Below are positions 17,504 to 29,289 of a stretch of DNA of 50,371 nt, piece by piece. The stretch's first letter is position 1. Every line of letters begins with the position of its first letter. Origin of the DNA: Gammaproteobacteria bacterium (GTDB taxonomy: Bacteria; Pseudomonadota; Gammaproteobacteria; SZUA-140); assembly GCA_026982565.1 (NCBI GenBank), contig JALSGV010000137.1, positions 1 through 50,371 of the forward strand, in the 5' to 3' direction. Position numbers and translations under genes: made by a program. The notes beneath the pieces were generated by a model, which saw only the letters and a list, made by a program, of their open reading frames with translations, searched no databases and was not told the origin of the DNA.

Positions 17504-17834
17504 TCATCAAGTCAATCTCCAAGTGATAATAACCATAGGATATTAAAGACTTTTGTGCAATCTTTGAGCGATTGCCTGATTTGCCGGGCGTAATTGCGCG
17601 AGAACGCGCGCAGCGCCTTGACAGGGGATTATTCACTACCATAGACTCAACTTAATGGTCGTGTGACGATCTGGATAATTATAGATAATGTGGCAGCCGT
17701 AAAAGACTGCCAAAGCCTGATGCGGGGATAAACAACGATCTTGCCGGTGCTGGCAGCATGTGAAGGCTGGCCATCGGCGCTGCAGGGCGCTAAATAGAAT
17801 AAAGACAACTTCGACTGGGCGATAACCACCTCAC
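17504..17834 (+). promoter_or_regulatory. 331-base nuo upstream region with a consensus -35 box
   Basis: No gene or second tRNA is apparent. A perfect TTGACA at 17618-17623 is followed at a spacing of 16-17 by only a weak -10 (CATAGA). A GATAAT at about 17686-17691 is another possible -10 with a poor -35. Small hairpins are visible (GCGCG-AGAA-CGCGC at about 17596-17609, and GGCAG..CTGCC near 17692-17711). The region probably holds the nuo promoter, but the exact site is unresolved. Confidence 0.4.
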
Positions 17835-18191
17835 ATGCTTGAAAACTATTTCCCTATCCTGGTCTTTCTCGTGCTGGGAATCTTCTTCGGCCTCATGCCC
17901 CTGATGGCGGGGATGCTGCTGGCGCCCAACCGTCCCGATAGCGACAAGCTGTCGCCCTACGAGTGTGGATTCGAGGCCTTCGAGGACTCGCGCATGAAAT
18001 TCGACGTGCGCTTCTACCTGGTCGCCATCCTGTTCATTATTTTCGACCTGGAAATCGCCTTTCTGTTTCCCTGGGCCGTGGTCCTGGACGAAATCGGCCT
18101 ATTCGGCTTCATCGCCATGGTCATCTTTCTTGCGATCCTGGTGGTCGGATTCATCTACGAGTGGAGAAAGGGGGCGCTGGAATGGGAATAG
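17835..18191 (+). CDS. nuoA: NADH-quinone oxidoreductase subunit A
   Basis: Membrane-arm subunit of complex I at the junction with the peripheral arm. The 118 residues include three membrane helices (about 5-30, 62-82 and 90-110). The family motif [24 protein letters not shown], with its conserved Cys and Glu, lies in the loop between helices 1 and 2. It is the first of fourteen nuo genes. Its last 10 bases overlap nuoB. Confidence 0.96.
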   Translation: MLENYFPILVFLVLGIFFGLMPLMAGMLLAPNRPDSDKLSPYECGFEAFEDSRMKFDVRFYLVAILFIIFDLEIAFLFPWAVVLDEIGLFGFIAMVIFLAILVVGFIYEWRKGALEWE

Positions 18192-18658
18192 AAGGTGTTC
18201 TGAAGGAAGGCGTGGTCACCACCACCGCGGACAAGCTCATCAACTGGGCGCGTACCGGCTCCCTGTGGCCCATGACCTTCGGCCTGGCCTGCTGTGCCGT
18301 CGAGATGATGCATGCGGGCGCTGCCCGCTATGATCTCGACCGTTTCGGGGTCGTATTCCGGCCCAGCCCGCGCCAATCCGACGTGATGGTGGTGGCGGGC
18401 ACCCTGGTGAACAAGATGGCGCCGGCCTTGCGTAAGGTATACGACCAGATGAGCGAGCCGCGCTGGGTCATCTCCATGGGCTCCTGCGCCAATGGAGGCG
18501 GGTACTATCACTATTCCTATTCTGTCGTGCGCGGTTGTGACAGGATCGTCCCCGTGGATATCTATGTGCCCGGATGTCCGCCCACGGCCGAGGCCCTCTT
18601 GTACGGCATCATTCAGCTGCAGAACAAGATAAAACGAACCAATACCATAGCCCGCTAA
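18182..18658 (+). CDS. nuoB: NADH-quinone oxidoreductase subunit B
   Basis: Carries iron-sulfur cluster N2, the last electron carrier before quinone. Cluster cysteines are seen in [20 protein letters not shown] and [13 protein letters not shown]. The ATG giving [10 protein letters not shown] (158 residues) is chosen; the open frame runs further upstream inside nuoA but that part is not family-like. It overlaps nuoA by 10 bases, consistent with coupled translation. Confidence 0.96.
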   Translation: MGIEGVLKEGVVTTTADKLINWARTGSLWPMTFGLACCAVEMMHAGAARYDLDRFGVVFRPSPRQSDVMVVAGTLVNKMAPALRKVYDQMSEPRWVISMGSCANGGGYYHYSYSVVRGCDRIVPVDIYVPGCPPTAEALLYGIIQLQNKIKRTNTIAR

Positions 18659-18673
18659 AGAGATACCGCAGAT

Positions 18674-19297
18674 ATGCCTGGTGATTTACAGACGCTGGCT
18701 GCGCATGCCCAAAACCGATTCCAGGGAATCCTGGAGGACTGCGCCGTCAAGTTGGGAGAAGTGACATTGCAAGTGCCCGTGGACAAGCTCCATGAGGTAT
18801 GCCTGGCCCTGCGTGACGAGGCGGAGTTCGCCTTCGACATGCTCATCGACATCTGCGGCGTGGATTACCTGGAATATGGCGAGAAGGGTGCTGAGCCCCG
18901 ATTTGCGGTCGTTTACCACCTGCTGTCTGTAGAGAAGAATCAGCGCATCCGCCTCAGGGTCTTTCTCGATGAAACACAGCCGCGGGTGGAGTCGGTCACC
19001 GATATCTGGAACGCTGCCAACTGGTTCGAGCGCGAGGCCTTCGATCTGTTCGGTTTCCTGTTCGACGGTCATCCCGATCTGCGCCGTCTGTTGACGGACT
19101 ACGGGTTCATCGGTCATCCCTTCCGCAAGGATTTTCCTCTCATCGGCAACGTGGAGATGCGCTACGATCTGGAACGCCGCCGCGTGGTCTACGAGCCCGT
19201 CAGCATCGAGCCCCGCATCAACGTGCCCAAGGTGATACGTCACGATCACCGCTATCTGATCAACGAGACCGGCAAGGACGAGGTGCAAGGTGGCTGA
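18674..19297 (+). CDS. nuoC: NADH-quinone oxidoreductase subunit C
   Basis: Peripheral-arm subunit of 207 residues that packs against NuoD and NuoB. The 30-kDa subunit signature is present as [20 protein letters not shown] near residue 117, followed by [18 protein letters not shown]. It is a separate gene rather than the fused nuoCD of E. coli. The end overlaps the nuoD start by 8 bases. Confidence 0.96.
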   Translation: MPGDLQTLAAHAQNRFQGILEDCAVKLGEVTLQVPVDKLHEVCLALRDEAEFAFDMLIDICGVDYLEYGEKGAEPRFAVVYHLLSVEKNQRIRLRVFLDETQPRVESVTDIWNAANWFEREAFDLFGFLFDGHPDLRRLLTDYGFIGHPFRKDFPLIGNVEMRYDLERRRVVYEPVSIEPRINVPKVIRHDHRYLINETGKDEVQGG

Positions 19298-20543
19298 AAT
19301 ACGCAATTACACCATGAATTTCGGGCCACAGCATCCCTCGGCCCATGGCGTGCTGCGCCTGGTGCTGGAAATGGATGGTGAGGTCATCGAGCGCGCCGAC
19401 CCGCACATCGGCCTGCTGCACCGCGGCACGGAGAAACTCGCCGAGAGCAAGCCCTATATGCAGAGCATCGGCTACATGGACCGCCTCGACTATGTCTCCA
19501 TGCTGAGCAACGAGCACGGCTATGTGCTGGCCATGGAGAAGCTGCTGGGTATCGAGCCGCCCCTGCGCGCCCAGTACATCCGCGTCATGTATGACGAGAT
19601 CACACGCATCCTCAATCACCTGTTGTGGGTGGGCGCCCATGCCCTGGATATCGGGGCCATGACGGTTTTCCTCTATGCCTTCAGGGAGCGCGAGGATCTC
19701 ATGGACGCCTATGAGGCGGTATCCGGCGCGCGCATGCACGCCACCTATTACCGCCCCGGCGGCGTCTACCGCGACCTGCCTGGGGAGATGCCCAAGTACG
19801 TACCCTCCAAATGGCACAATGCCAGGGAGACGGCGCGCCGCAATGAAAACCGCCAGGGTTCCCTGCTGGATTTCATCGAGGATTTCACCAATCGTTTTCC
19901 CACTTATGTGGATGAATATGAAACCCTGCTGACGGACAACCGCATCTGGAAGCAGCGCACCGTCGGTATCGGCGTGGTGTCTCCCGAGCGCGCCCTGCAG
20001 CTGGGTTTTACAGGTCCCATGCTGAGAGGCTCGGGCGTGGAGTGGGATCTGCGCAAGAAGCAGCCCTATGAGGTCTATGCCGACCTGGACTTCGATATCC
20101 CCGTGGGTGTTGAAGGCGACTGCTACGACCGTTATCTGGTGCGCGTCGAGGAAATGCGCCAGTCCAACCGCATCATCAAGCAGTGCATCCAATGGCTGCG
20201 GGAGAATCCGGGGCCGGTGATGCTGGACAACCACAAGGTCACGCCGCCCAAGCGCACGGAGATGAAGGGCGACATGGAATCGCTCATCCATCATTTCAAG
20301 CTGTTCACCGAGGGGTTCTGCATGCCGGAGGGGGAGGCCTATGCCGCCGTGGAGCACCCCAAGGGCGAGTTCGGCGTCTACATCGTTTCCGATGGCGCCA
20401 ACAAGCCCTACCGCCTCAAGATCAGGGCGCCGGGCTACGCGCATCTCGCCGCGCTGGATGAAATGGTCCGGGGGCACATGCTGGCCGACGTGGTGGCCAT
20501 CATCGGGACGCAGGATATCGTATTTGGGGAGATAGACCGCTGA
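19290..20543 (+). CDS. nuoD: NADH-quinone oxidoreductase subunit D
   Basis: The 49-kDa-type subunit that forms the quinone-binding pocket with NuoB. The 417 residues begin with [20 protein letters not shown] and contain LHRGTEKL, the residues of a former hydrogenase active site, and end with IVFGEIDR. Start is GTG inside nuoC. The stop shares one base with the nuoE ATG (TGATG). Confidence 0.96.
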   Translation: MAEIRNYTMNFGPQHPSAHGVLRLVLEMDGEVIERADPHIGLLHRGTEKLAESKPYMQSIGYMDRLDYVSMLSNEHGYVLAMEKLLGIEPPLRAQYIRVMYDEITRILNHLLWVGAHALDIGAMTVFLYAFREREDLMDAYEAVSGARMHATYYRPGGVYRDLPGEMPKYVPSKWHNARETARRNENRQGSLLDFIEDFTNRFPTYVDEYETLLTDNRIWKQRTVGIGVVSPERALQLGFTGPMLRGSGVEWDLRKKQPYEVYADLDFDIPVGVEGDCYDRYLVRVEEMRQSNRIIKQCIQWLRENPGPVMLDNHKVTPPKRTEMKGDMESLIHHFKLFTEGFCMPEGEAYAAVEHPKGEFGVYIVSDGANKPYRLKIRAPGYAHLAALDEMVRGHMLADVVAIIGTQDIVFGEIDR

Positions 20544-21043
20544 TGTCAGCAGCAAGTGATACAGACAAGATTCTGGAAAAGGCGCGTCCGCAGATCGACC
20601 TGTGGCTTGCCAAGTTTCCAGCCGAGCGCAAACAGTCCGCCGTGATACCGGCCCTGACCGCCGTGCAGGAGGAGAACGGTGGGTGGCTCACGCGTGAGCT
20701 GATGGATGCCGTTGCCGCCTATCTCGAAATGCCGCAGATCGCCGTCTACGAGGTGGCCAGTTTCTACAGCATGTTCGATCTGGAGCCGGTAGGGCGCCAC
20801 AAGATCAATGTCTGCAACAATATTTCCTGCCAACTGTGTGGAGGCGACGAGATCATCAGTTACATCGAGAAAAAACTCGGCGTCAAGGTGGGCGAGACCA
20901 CCCCGGATGGCAAGTTCACCATCAAGCGTGAAGAGGAATGCCTGGCGGCCTGCAGCGGCGCGCCCATGATGGCGGTGGATGGTCATTACCACGAGAATCT
21001 CACGCCTGAAAAGGTGGATGCCATACTGGATGGCCTGGAGTAG
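20543..21043 (+). CDS. nuoE: NADH-quinone oxidoreductase subunit E
   Basis: Thioredoxin-like subunit holding the 2Fe-2S cluster N1a next to the FMN subunit NuoF. Ligands are visible in [12 protein letters not shown] and [12 protein letters not shown]. The length of 166 residues is normal. An N-terminal helical bundle ([19 protein letters not shown]) precedes the cluster domain. The gene is coupled to nuoD by a one-base overlap and is five bases short of nuoF. Confidence 0.96.
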   Translation: MSAASDTDKILEKARPQIDLWLAKFPAERKQSAVIPALTAVQEENGGWLTRELMDAVAAYLEMPQIAVYEVASFYSMFDLEPVGRHKINVCNNISCQLCGGDEIISYIEKKLGVKVGETTPDGKFTIKREEECLAACSGAPMMAVDGHYHENLTPEKVDAILDGLE

Positions 21044-21047
21044 GGAT

Positions 21048-22349
21048 ATGGCGAATCAAGTCTGTTTTACCACATTGCAATACGACCGGCCCTGGACCCT
21101 GGAAAGCTACCGCAAGTCGGGTGGCTACAAGGCGTGGGAGAAAATCATCAAGAAGAAGACACCGCCCGAGGATATCATCGATACCCTCAAGAAATCCGCC
21201 CTGCGCGGACGCGGCGGCGCTGGGTTTCCCACCGGGCTGAAGTGGAGTTTCATGCCGCGCCAGTCGCCCGGCCAGAAATACATCGTCTGTAACTCGGACG
21301 AGAGCGAGCCCGGCACCTGCAAGGACCGTGACATCCTGCGCTTCAATCCCCATGCGGTCATCGAGGGCATGGCCATAGCCGGTTACACCATCGGCGCCAC
21401 CGTAGGCTACAACTACATGCGCGGCGAGTTTCATCACGAACCCTATGAGCGTTTCGAGGCGGCCCTGCGCGAAGCCTACGACGCCGGGCTCATCGGGAGG
21501 AATATCATGCGTTCCGGAGTCGATTTCGATCTCCATTCCCACCTGGGCGCCGGGGCCTACATCTGCGGAGAGGAGACCGCCCTGCTGGAGTCCCTGGAGG
21601 GCAAGAAGGGGCAGCCGCGCTTCAAGCCGCCTTTCCCCGCCAATTTCGGGCTCTATGGCTGCCCGACGACGATCAACAACACGGAAACCCTGGCCTCCGT
21701 ACCCGCCATCATGCGCAATGGCGGCGAATGGTTTCTCAACCTGGGGCGTCCCAACAATGGCGGGGAAAAAATTTTTTCCGTCTCCGGTCACGTGAACAAG
21801 CCCGGCAACTACGAGATTCCTCTCGGCACACCTTTCAGCGAGCTGCTGGAAATGGCCGGTGGCGTTCGTGAAGGGCGCAAGCTCAAGGCCGTCATTCCCG
21901 GCGGCTCATCCATGCCGGTTTTGCCCGCGGACATCATCATGGAATGCGACATGGATTACGATTCCCTGGCCAAGGCGGGCTCCGCCCTGGGTTCCGGTGG
22001 TCTCATCGTGATGGATGACAGCACCTGCATGGTCAATGCCCTGTTGCGCATCTCGCGTTTCTATTACAAGGAATCCTGCGGTCAATGCACGCCGTGCCGC
22101 GAGGGAACGGGCTGGATGTGGCGGGTCATCGACCGCATCGAAAACGGCCAGGGGCGTCCCGAGGACCTGGATCTGCTCGTCAATACCGCGGGCCGCATTG
22201 AAGGGCGCACCATATGCGCCTTCGGTGACGCGGCCGCCTGGCCCGTGCAGAGTTTTATGAAACACTTTCGTGACGAGTTTGCCTACCACATCGAACACAA
22301 ACGCTGTATGGTCGGCGGCCCCGGTGATTCCACGGAGCAGGCTGCATGA
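21048..22349 (+). CDS. nuoF: NADH-quinone oxidoreductase subunit F
   Basis: NADH-binding subunit with FMN and the 4Fe-4S cluster N3. The FMN/NADH loop is [16 protein letters not shown] near residue 52, and cluster cysteines appear in [15 protein letters not shown] plus [12 protein letters not shown]. The ATG giving [20 protein letters not shown] is chosen, with GGAG 7 bases upstream, for 433 residues. The upstream open extension lies inside nuoE and is not family-like. It overlaps nuoG by four bases (ATGA). Confidence 0.96.
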   Translation: MANQVCFTTLQYDRPWTLESYRKSGGYKAWEKIIKKKTPPEDIIDTLKKSALRGRGGAGFPTGLKWSFMPRQSPGQKYIVCNSDESEPGTCKDRDILRFNPHAVIEGMAIAGYTIGATVGYNYMRGEFHHEPYERFEAALREAYDAGLIGRNIMRSGVDFDLHSHLGAGAYICGEETALLESLEGKKGQPRFKPPFPANFGLYGCPTTINNTETLASVPAIMRNGGEWFLNLGRPNNGGEKIFSVSGHVNKPGNYEIPLGTPFSELLEMAGGVREGRKLKAVIPGGSSMPVLPADIIMECDMDYDSLAKAGSALGSGGLIVMDDSTCMVNALLRISRFYYKESCGQCTPCREGTGWMWRVIDRIENGQGRPEDLDLLVNTAGRIEGRTICAFGDAAAWPVQSFMKHFRDEFAYHIEHKRCMVGGPGDSTEQAA

Positions 22350-24751
22350 GCGTTACCAAGGAAAAAATGCAACAGGAAGATCTCATCACTTTCGAGGTGG
22401 ATGGCGTCACCCTCAAGGCGCGTCCAGGCTCCATGCTCATCGAGGCCACGGACGCGGCGGGCATCGAAATTCCGCGTTTCTGTTACCACAAGAAGCTGTC
22501 CATCGCGGCCAACTGCCGCATGTGCCTGGTGGAGGTGGAGAAAGTGCCCAAGCCCCTGCCGGCCTGCGCCACCCCTGTCACCGAGGGCATGAAGGTCTTT
22601 ACCAAGTCGCCCATGGCCATACAGGCTCAGAAGGGCACCATGGAGTTCTTGTTGATCAATCATCCCCTGGATTGCCCCATCTGCGATCAGGGCGGGGAGT
22701 GTGAACTGCAGGATGTCTCCATGGGCTACGGCCTCGACCATTCCGAGTACAAAGAAGTCAAACGCGTCGTGCCCGACCAGGACATCGGTCCACTCATCGC
22801 TACGGAAATGACCCGCTGCATACATTGCACGCGCTGTGTGCGTTTCGGCGATGAAATCGCGGGTGTCAGAGAACTGGGGGCGACCGGGCGCGGCGAGAAC
22901 ATGCGCATAGGCACCTATATCGAGCATGCTGTTTCGTCCGAGCTGTCCGGCAATGTCATCGACCTGTGCCCGGTGGGCGCCCTCGTGTCCAAGCCCTTTT
23001 TGTACAAGGCCAGGGCATGGGAAATGGATACGGTCGATTCCGTGGCGCCCCATGACTGTATCGGCTCCAATATCCATGTCAAGGTGCGCCGCGACGAGGT
23101 CATGCGCGTCGACCCCCGTGAGAACGAGGCCATCAATGAAGTATGGATCTCGGACCGGGATCGCTACAGCTATGAGGGTCTGCACAGCGAAGGGCGTCTG
23201 GACCGGCCCATGATTCGCCGTGATGGCGAATGGCAGGCCGTGGATTGGAATACGGCCTTGCAGTTTGCCGCCGAGGGTTTGACAAATGTCATCGGCAAAC
23301 ATGGCGGAGATGCGCTGGGCGCCCTGACGACACCCAGCGCGACGATGGAAGAGATGTTCCTGTTGCAGAAGCTGGCGCGCGCCCTGGGCAGTCATCATAT
23401 CGATCACCGCCTGCGCCAGCTCGATTTCAGCAGGCAGGCGGAGATGCCGGGTTTCCCCGCCCTGGGGCAGCCCATCGCCGCTTTGGAAACACTGGATGCC
23501 GCGTTGCTCATCGGCTCCAACGTGCGCAAGGAACAGCCCATCGCCGCGCTGCGCCTGCGCAAGGCGGCGCTGCGTGGGGGCGCCATCATGTTCATCAATC
23601 CCATGCGGTATGAGTTCAACTTTCCCGTCCAGCACAACATTGCCGCATCCCCCGCGGGCATGGAGCATGCGCTGGCCGGTGTCGCCAAGGTACTGCTGGG
23701 CGCTTCACGCGGCAAGGCCACTGAAGATGTGGGCGCTATCCTCAAGGATGTGACAGCCGACAAGACTCACCGTGAAATGGCGGAACGATTGAAGTCGGCC
23801 GAAAACAGCAGCGTATTGCTGGGCAGTTCAGCCATGCTCCATCCCGCCTTTGGCAATCTTTGCGTATTGGCGGCAGCCGTCGCCGAGGCGACCGGCAGCA
23901 CCCTGGGTTTCCTGAGCGATGGCGCCAACAGCGCCGGCGCCTGGCTGGCGGGCGCCATACCCCATCGCCGAGCCGGTGGCGCAACCATTTCCGAGGCGGG
24001 GCTGCATGCGCAGGCCATGCTGGAGTCGCCCCGCAAGGCCTATCTTCTGATGAATCTGGACCCGGAATTCGATAGCGCGGCGCCTGCCGATACGGTTTCG
24101 GCCCTGCAGGGGGCGGAGTTCGTCGTATCCTTGAGCCCCTATCGCGGCGGCGCGTTGGAAAAATGCGCGCATGTCATATTGCCCATAGGCGCCTTTACGG
24201 AGACCTCGGGCACCTTCGTCAATGCCGAGGGGACCTGGCAGACCTTCAATGGCGCGGTCAAACCCCACGGGGAAGCACGGCCGGGATGGAAGGTATTGCG
24301 TGTTTTGGGGAATTTTCTTGACCTGGACGGTTTTGAGTATTTCTCGACTGAAGAAGTGCGCAACGAGATCGCCGCCCTGTACGAAGACCAGCCGCCGCGT
24401 GAAAGCGCGGCGTGGGGCGCGCCGCTGCCATTGTCGGGGACGGCTGATGGCCTGATCCGCATCGCCGATGTGCCCATTTATGCCGTTGACAATGTGGTGC
24501 GGCGCGCGCCGGCATTGCAGGAAACGACTGACGCCGTGAAAGCGGTGGCGGCCCTGTGTGGCGGACTGGCGGCGCGCCTGGAGCTGCAGGAGGGCGACCG
24601 GGTGGTCGTGCGGCAGGGTGACCGGGAAGCGGCCATGGTGGTCAAGGTGGATGACAGGGTGCCTGGAGACTGCGTCTACATCCCCCTGGGGGTTGCGGGC
24701 GGTGAAGGGCTGGGCGGCGCCGGCGCACCCATAGAAGTGCGGAAGATCTGA
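22346..24751 (+). CDS. nuoG: NADH-quinone oxidoreductase subunit G
   Basis: Large (801 residues) iron-sulfur subunit that carries electrons from NuoF towards NuoI. The N-terminal ferredoxin-like domain has 2Fe-2S cysteines in [15 protein letters not shown] and ACATPV. Then come the His-Cys 4Fe-4S motif ([19 protein letters not shown]) and a second 4Fe-4S set ([19 protein letters not shown]). The rest is a molybdopterin-oxidoreductase-like domain without cofactor. It is shorter than the E. coli protein (about 900) but normal for the many species with a compact NuoG. Confidence 0.95.
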   Translation: MSVTKEKMQQEDLITFEVDGVTLKARPGSMLIEATDAAGIEIPRFCYHKKLSIAANCRMCLVEVEKVPKPLPACATPVTEGMKVFTKSPMAIQAQKGTMEFLLINHPLDCPICDQGGECELQDVSMGYGLDHSEYKEVKRVVPDQDIGPLIATEMTRCIHCTRCVRFGDEIAGVRELGATGRGENMRIGTYIEHAVSSELSGNVIDLCPVGALVSKPFLYKARAWEMDTVDSVAPHDCIGSNIHVKVRRDEVMRVDPRENEAINEVWISDRDRYSYEGLHSEGRLDRPMIRRDGEWQAVDWNTALQFAAEGLTNVIGKHGGDALGALTTPSATMEEMFLLQKLARALGSHHIDHRLRQLDFSRQAEMPGFPALGQPIAALETLDAALLIGSNVRKEQPIAALRLRKAALRGGAIMFINPMRYEFNFPVQHNIAASPAGMEHALAGVAKVLLGASRGKATEDVGAILKDVTADKTHREMAERLKSAENSSVLLGSSAMLHPAFGNLCVLAAAVAEATGSTLGFLSDGANSAGAWLAGAIPHRRAGGATISEAGLHAQAMLESPRKAYLLMNLDPEFDSAAPADTVSALQGAEFVVSLSPYRGGALEKCAHVILPIGAFTETSGTFVNAEGTWQTFNGAVKPHGEARPGWKVLRVLGNFLDLDGFEYFSTEEVRNEIAALYEDQPPRESAAWGAPLPLSGTADGLIRIADVPIYAVDNVVRRAPALQETTDAVKAVAALCGGLAARLELQEGDRVVVRQGDREAAMVVKVDDRVPGDCVYIPLGVAGGEGLGGAGAPIEVRKI

Positions 24752-24768
24752 GAAGACGATAGGGAAAC

Positions 24769-25821
24769 ATGGATATACTGCTCGCATTGTGGAATAGCAT
24801 ACCCGGAGACATACAGACGCTTCTGGTCGTCATATTGAAGATCGTCGCGATCGTGGTGCCCATCATGTTGACAGTCGCCTATCTGACGCTGGCCGAGCGC
24901 AAGGTCATCGGCTATATCCAGGTGCGTATCGGACCCAACCGTGTCGGCCCCCGGGGGTTGTTGCAACCGATCGCGGACGGCATCAAGCTGGCTTTCAAGG
25001 AGGTTATCGTACCTTCCAAGGCCAACCGTTTCCTGTTCCTCAGCGCGCCTTTGCTGGCCCTGGCGCCCGCCCTTGCGGCATGGGCCGTGATTCCTTTCGA
25101 CGACGGAATGGTGCTGGCGGACATCAACGCCGGACTGCTCTACATTCTCGCCCTCACCTCCCTGAGTGTCTACGGCATCATCATCGCCGGCTGGGCCTCC
25201 AACTCCAAGTATGCCCTGCTGGGCGCCCTGCGTTCCGCGGCCCAGGTGGTCGCCTATGAAATCGCCATGGGATTTGCCCTGGTGGTGGTGCTCATGGCGG
25301 CGGGCAGCCTCAATCTCGGCGATATCGTGCGCGCCCAGGAGGGGAGCCTGATCCACTGGTTCTGGTTGCCGCTGCTGCCCATGTTCGTGGTGTATTTTCT
25401 CTCCGGCGTGGCGGAAACCAACCGCGCACCCTTCGATGTGGCGGAAGGTGAATCCGAGATCGTCGCCGGTTTCCATGTCGAATACTCGGGCATGGCCTTT
25501 GCGCTGTTCTTCTTGGCCGAATACGCCAACATGATCCTGATCGCGGCGCTGACGGCCATCATGTTTTTGGGCGGATGGTTGTCGCCTTTTCAGGGCACCT
25601 TCCTTGAAAGCACCTTTGCCTGGGTGCCCGGCCTCGCCTGGCTGCTGGGGAAGATGGCGGTGTTCCTGTTCCTGTTCCTGTGGTTCCGGGCGACTTTCCC
25701 GCGTTATCGTTATGACCAGATCATGCGCCTGGGCTGGAAGGTCTTTATTCCACTCACCATCGTGTGGATCCTGGTGACCGGCGTCGCCATACTCGGGCAA
25801 CTAGGACCGTGGTTTGATTAG
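24769..25821 (+). CDS. nuoH: NADH-quinone oxidoreductase subunit H
   Basis: Membrane subunit of 350 residues with about eight helices that helps form the quinone entry channel. Conserved signatures are [20 protein letters not shown] near residue 42, the acidic loop [20 protein letters not shown] near 220 and [19 protein letters not shown] near the end. It sits 17 bases after nuoG and 9 bases before nuoI. Confidence 0.96.
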   Translation: MDILLALWNSIPGDIQTLLVVILKIVAIVVPIMLTVAYLTLAERKVIGYIQVRIGPNRVGPRGLLQPIADGIKLAFKEVIVPSKANRFLFLSAPLLALAPALAAWAVIPFDDGMVLADINAGLLYILALTSLSVYGIIIAGWASNSKYALLGALRSAAQVVAYEIAMGFALVVVLMAAGSLNLGDIVRAQEGSLIHWFWLPLLPMFVVYFLSGVAETNRAPFDVAEGESEIVAGFHVEYSGMAFALFFLAEYANMILIAALTAIMFLGGWLSPFQGTFLESTFAWVPGLAWLLGKMAVFLFLFLWFRATFPRYRYDQIMRLGWKVFIPLTIVWILVTGVAILGQLGPWFD

Positions 25822-25830
25822 AGTAGGGCT

Positions 25831-26319
25831 ATGAGCAACTTACAACATATATTCAAGAGCTTCCTGCTGACGGAACTGTGCCGTGGGCTGTGGCTGACGG
25901 GGAAATATTTTTTCGCCAGGAAGATCACCGTGCAGTATCCGGAAGAGAAGACGCCGCAGTCGCCGCGATTTCGCGGCAAGCACGCCCTGCGCCGCTATGC
26001 CAACGGCGAAGAACGGTGTATTGCATGCAAGCTGTGTGAGGCGGTCTGCCCCGCACTGGCCATCACCATCGAGGCCGAGCCCCGCGAGGATGGGTCGCGG
26101 CGCACCACACGTTACGATATCGATCTGTTCAAGTGCATCTATTGCGGTTTCTGCGAGGAGGCCTGTCCGGTGGACGCCATCGTCGAGACGCGCATCTACG
26201 AGTACCATTTCGAGAACCGTGGCGAGAACATCATGACAAAGGCGATGTTGCTGGAGATCGGGGACCAGAACGAAGAGACGATAGCGGCGGATCGCGCCGC
26301 GGACGCACCCTATCGCTAG
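25831..26319 (+). CDS. nuoI: NADH-quinone oxidoreductase subunit I
   Basis: Two-cluster ferredoxin-type subunit that bridges NuoG and NuoB. Both 4Fe-4S motifs are clear: [16 protein letters not shown] near residue 67 and [16 protein letters not shown] near 107. An N-terminal amphipathic stretch ([16 protein letters not shown]) lies against the membrane. The 162-residue length is normal. Confidence 0.96.
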   Translation: MSNLQHIFKSFLLTELCRGLWLTGKYFFARKITVQYPEEKTPQSPRFRGKHALRRYANGEERCIACKLCEAVCPALAITIEAEPREDGSRRTTRYDIDLFKCIYCGFCEEACPVDAIVETRIYEYHFENRGENIMTKAMLLEIGDQNEETIAADRAADAPYR

Positions 26320-26344
26320 AAAAAACGACGAATAGAAATTGATA

Positions 26345-26962
26345 ATGAGTATCGAACCTGTCCTGTTTTATATTTTTTCCGCCATCCTGGTGACGGCGTC
26401 TGCCCTGGTCGTTGTGGTCAGGAACCCGGTATTTGCCGCGCTGTTCCTGATTCTGGCATTTTTTACCAGCTCCGCCATCTGGTTGTTGCTGGAGGCGGAA
26501 TTTCTCGCCATCGTCCTGGTGCTGGTTTACGTCGGCGCCGTCATGGTGTTGTTCCTGTTCGTCGTGATGATGCTGGATATCAACCTGGCGCCATTACGCG
26601 AGGGATTCATACGCTACCTACCCGTCGGCGTGGTGGTGGCGGTGATCGTCCTGCTGGAAATGGCGGTCGTCGTCGGGCCAGAGAACTTCGGCCTGGAGCA
26701 GATGCCGGCGCCGGCCCGCCATGGCGCCGATTACAGCAATACGGAGGAACTGGGTTCCATACTCTATACGGTCTACGCCTATCCTTTCGAGATCGCGGCG
26801 GTCATTCTGCTGGTGGCCATCGTGGCGGCCATTTCCCTGACCATGCGCAGGCGGCCGCGGGTCAAGTACCAGAACCCGGCGGAGCAGGTGCTTATACGCC
26901 GTAATGACAGGGTGCGGATGGTGAAGATGGAAGCAGAAAAAAAAGAGAACAAGGAACAATAG
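26345..26962 (+). CDS. nuoJ: NADH-quinone oxidoreductase subunit J
   Basis: Membrane-arm subunit of 205 residues with five predicted helices. VLVYVGAVMVLFLFVVMML near residue 60 is the pi-bulge helix conserved in the family. The ATG giving MSIEPVLFYIFSA is preferred over an in-frame TTG two codons earlier. The lysine- and glutamate-rich tail (KMEAEKKENKEQ) is variable in the family. Confidence 0.94.
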   Translation: MSIEPVLFYIFSAILVTASALVVVVRNPVFAALFLILAFFTSSAIWLLLEAEFLAIVLVLVYVGAVMVLFLFVVMMLDINLAPLREGFIRYLPVGVVVAVIVLLEMAVVVGPENFGLEQMPAPARHGADYSNTEELGSILYTVYAYPFEIAAVILLVAIVAAISLTMRRRPRVKYQNPAEQVLIRRNDRVRMVKMEAEKKENKEQ

Positions 26963-26968
26963 AAGACG

Positions 26969-27274
26969 ATGATTGCACTATCCGATTTTCTGATCCTCGG
27001 GGCGATCCTGTTCTGCATCAGCCTGGCGGGCATCTTCCTCAACCGCAAGAATCTCATCATTCTGCTGATGGCCATCGAACTCATGCTGCTGGCCGTCAAC
27101 ATCAATTTCATCGCCTTTTCCCATTACCTGGCGGACAGCGCGGGACAGATCTTCGTGTTTTTCATTCTTACGGTGGCCGCAGCGGAGGCCGCCATCGGGT
27201 TGGCGATTCTGATCGTCTTCTTCCGTAACCGCCGCACCATCAACGTCGATCACATGGATTCCTTAAAGGGATAA
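26969..27274 (+). CDS. nuoK: NADH-quinone oxidoreductase subunit K
   Basis: Three-helix membrane subunit (101 residues) of the proton-pumping chain. The family-conserved buried glutamates are in [16 protein letters not shown] and [17 protein letters not shown]. It starts 6 bases after nuoJ. Confidence 0.96.
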   Translation: MIALSDFLILGAILFCISLAGIFLNRKNLIILLMAIELMLLAVNINFIAFSHYLADSAGQIFVFFILTVAAAEAAIGLAILIVFFRNRRTINVDHMDSLKG

Positions 27275-27289
27275 GCAGGGCAGAGCCTT

Positions 27290-29242
27290 ATGAAGAGCAT
27301 TTACCTGACAATCGCATTGGCGCCGCTGATCGGTGCGATCATAGCCGGCCTGTTTGGGAAAAAGATTGGCCGCGTCGGCGCCCACAGCGTGACCATTGCC
27401 GGTGTGGGGATTTCATTCCTGCTGTCCCTGGTGGCCTTCAAGCATATCGTCATCGACGGCAACCCGGCCTTCAACGGCGCCGTCTATACCTGGCTGGTCA
27501 GTGACGGCCTGACCCTTGAGATCGGATTTCTCATCGACAAGCTGACGACCATGATGATGATGGTGGTTACCTTCGTCTCCCTGATGGTGCATATCTATAC
27601 CATCGGGTATATGAAGGACGATCCCGGGTACCAGCGTTTCTTCTGTTATATCGCGCTGTTCACCTTCTCCATGCTGATGCTGGTGATGGCCAACAATTTT
27701 CTGCAGTTGTTCTTCGGCTGGGAGGCCGTGGGACTGGTTTCCTACCTGCTCATCGGCTTCTGGTACAAGCGCGAGAGCGCCATCTACGCCAACCTCAAGG
27801 CCTTCCTTGTGAACCGTGTGGGTGATTTTGGCTTTCTCCTGGGCATTGCCGCCATATTCATGTATTTCAACAGCCTCGACTACGTGGAGGTGTTCGCCGC
27901 TGCGCAGGGTATGAGCGATGCCACTATCCAGATTTTCCCCGGCGTTGAATGGTCGCTGCTGACGGTGATCGGCATCCTGCTGTTTATCGGCGCCATGGGC
28001 AAGTCGGCGCAGGTGCCGCTGCATGTTTGGTTGCCGGATTCCATGGAGGGTCCGACCCCCATTTCCGCACTGATCCACGCCGCCACCATGGTCACGGCCG
28101 GTATCTTCATGGTGGCGCGCATGTCGCCCATCTACGAACTGACGGAGACGGCCCTCAGCTTTATACTGATCATCGGCGCCATTACGGCCCTGTTCATGGG
28201 ATTGCTGGGCCTGGTGCAGAACGACATCAAGCGGGTCATCGCCTATTCGACCCTGTCACAGCTTGGTTATATGACCGTGGCCCTGGGCGCCTCCGCCTAC
28301 GCCGGCGCCATCTTCCACCTCATGACTCACGCCTTTTACAAGGCCCTGTTGTTCCTGGCGGCAGGTTCGGTGATCATTGCCATGCATCACCGTCAGGATA
28401 TCCGCGAGATGGGTGGGCTGAAAAAATACATGCCCATTACCTACTGGGCGTCCATGATTGGCACCCTGGCGCTGATCGGTTTCCCCGGGTTCTCCGGTTT
28501 CTTCTCCAAGGACGCCATCATCGAGGCGGTCAAGATTTCCTCCTTGCCGGGCTCCGGTTTCGCCTATATCGCCGTGCTGCTGGGGGTCTTCGTGACGGCG
28601 CTGTATTCTTTCCGCCTGTTCTTTATCGTGTTCCACGGCAAGGAGCGCATGGATGAACATACCCGCTCCCACCTCAGGGAATCACCCGGCGTAGTGACCT
28701 GGCCCCTGATTCTGCTCGCGGTACCGGCCTTCGCCATTGGCGCCGTCACCGTCGGCCCCATGCTCTTCGGCGGCTATTTCGGCGACGCCATCGTCGTGGA
28801 CCCGGCCCATGACACCCTGGCAAAACTGGGCGAGGGCTATACGGGCGTAATGGGATTTATCCTCCATGGCCTCATGAGCGCGCCTTTCTGGCTGGCCATT
28901 GCCGGCATCGGGACGGCCTGGTATGCCTATATGTTGAATCCGGACTTCCCCGGCAAGGTCAAGGCGCGTTTTCTGCCCATATACAAAATCCTCGATAACA
29001 AATACGGCGTGGATGATTTCAACGACAGTTTTTTTGCCGGTGGCAGCCGCAAGGTGGGACGCCTGTTCTGGAAAGCGGGCGACCAGGCGGCCATCGATGG
29101 ATTCATGGTCAATGGCACGGCCAAGGGGATCGGCTGGCTGGCCGTTGTCATGAGGTATTTACAGACAGGGTTTCTGTATCACTATGCCTTTGCCATGATC
29201 ATAGGCCTGTTGGTATTGATTACCGTGTTTGTGATTCTTTAG
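27290..29242 (+). CDS. nuoL: NADH-quinone oxidoreductase subunit L
   Basis: Distal antiporter-like proton-pumping subunit (650 residues, about 16 helices). The core contains FFGWEAVGLVSYLLIGFWY near residue 143, GAMGKSAQVPLHVWLPDSME near 236 and LIHAATMVTAGIFMVAR. The long C-terminal lateral helix is also present. The Glu and Lys of the proton path are kept. A 47-base gap separates it from nuoM. Confidence 0.96.
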   Translation: MKSIYLTIALAPLIGAIIAGLFGKKIGRVGAHSVTIAGVGISFLLSLVAFKHIVIDGNPAFNGAVYTWLVSDGLTLEIGFLIDKLTTMMMMVVTFVSLMVHIYTIGYMKDDPGYQRFFCYIALFTFSMLMLVMANNFLQLFFGWEAVGLVSYLLIGFWYKRESAIYANLKAFLVNRVGDFGFLLGIAAIFMYFNSLDYVEVFAAAQGMSDATIQIFPGVEWSLLTVIGILLFIGAMGKSAQVPLHVWLPDSMEGPTPISALIHAATMVTAGIFMVARMSPIYELTETALSFILIIGAITALFMGLLGLVQNDIKRVIAYSTLSQLGYMTVALGASAYAGAIFHLMTHAFYKALLFLAAGSVIIAMHHRQDIREMGGLKKYMPITYWASMIGTLALIGFPGFSGFFSKDAIIEAVKISSLPGSGFAYIAVLLGVFVTALYSFRLFFIVFHGKERMDEHTRSHLRESPGVVTWPLILLAVPAFAIGAVTVGPMLFGGYFGDAIVVDPAHDTLAKLGEGYTGVMGFILHGLMSAPFWLAIAGIGTAWYAYMLNPDFPGKVKARFLPIYKILDNKYGVDDFNDSFFAGGSRKVGRLFWKAGDQAAIDGFMVNGTAKGIGWLAVVMRYLQTGFLYHYAFAMIIGLLVLITVFVIL

Positions 29243-29289
29243 CGTGCGTGGCCGACAGCACAAGAACAGATAAAAATAAGGCAGACTGA

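Noticed and set aside
17504..17834. A second tRNA (tRNA-Met) after tRNA-Leu, as found in some relatives
   Set aside because: No cloverleaf or T-arm motif is visible in the gap before nuoA.
22283..23668. A 461-codon reverse frame opposite nuoG
   Set aside because: Antisense shadow of a secure iron-sulfur subunit; no start signals or domains.
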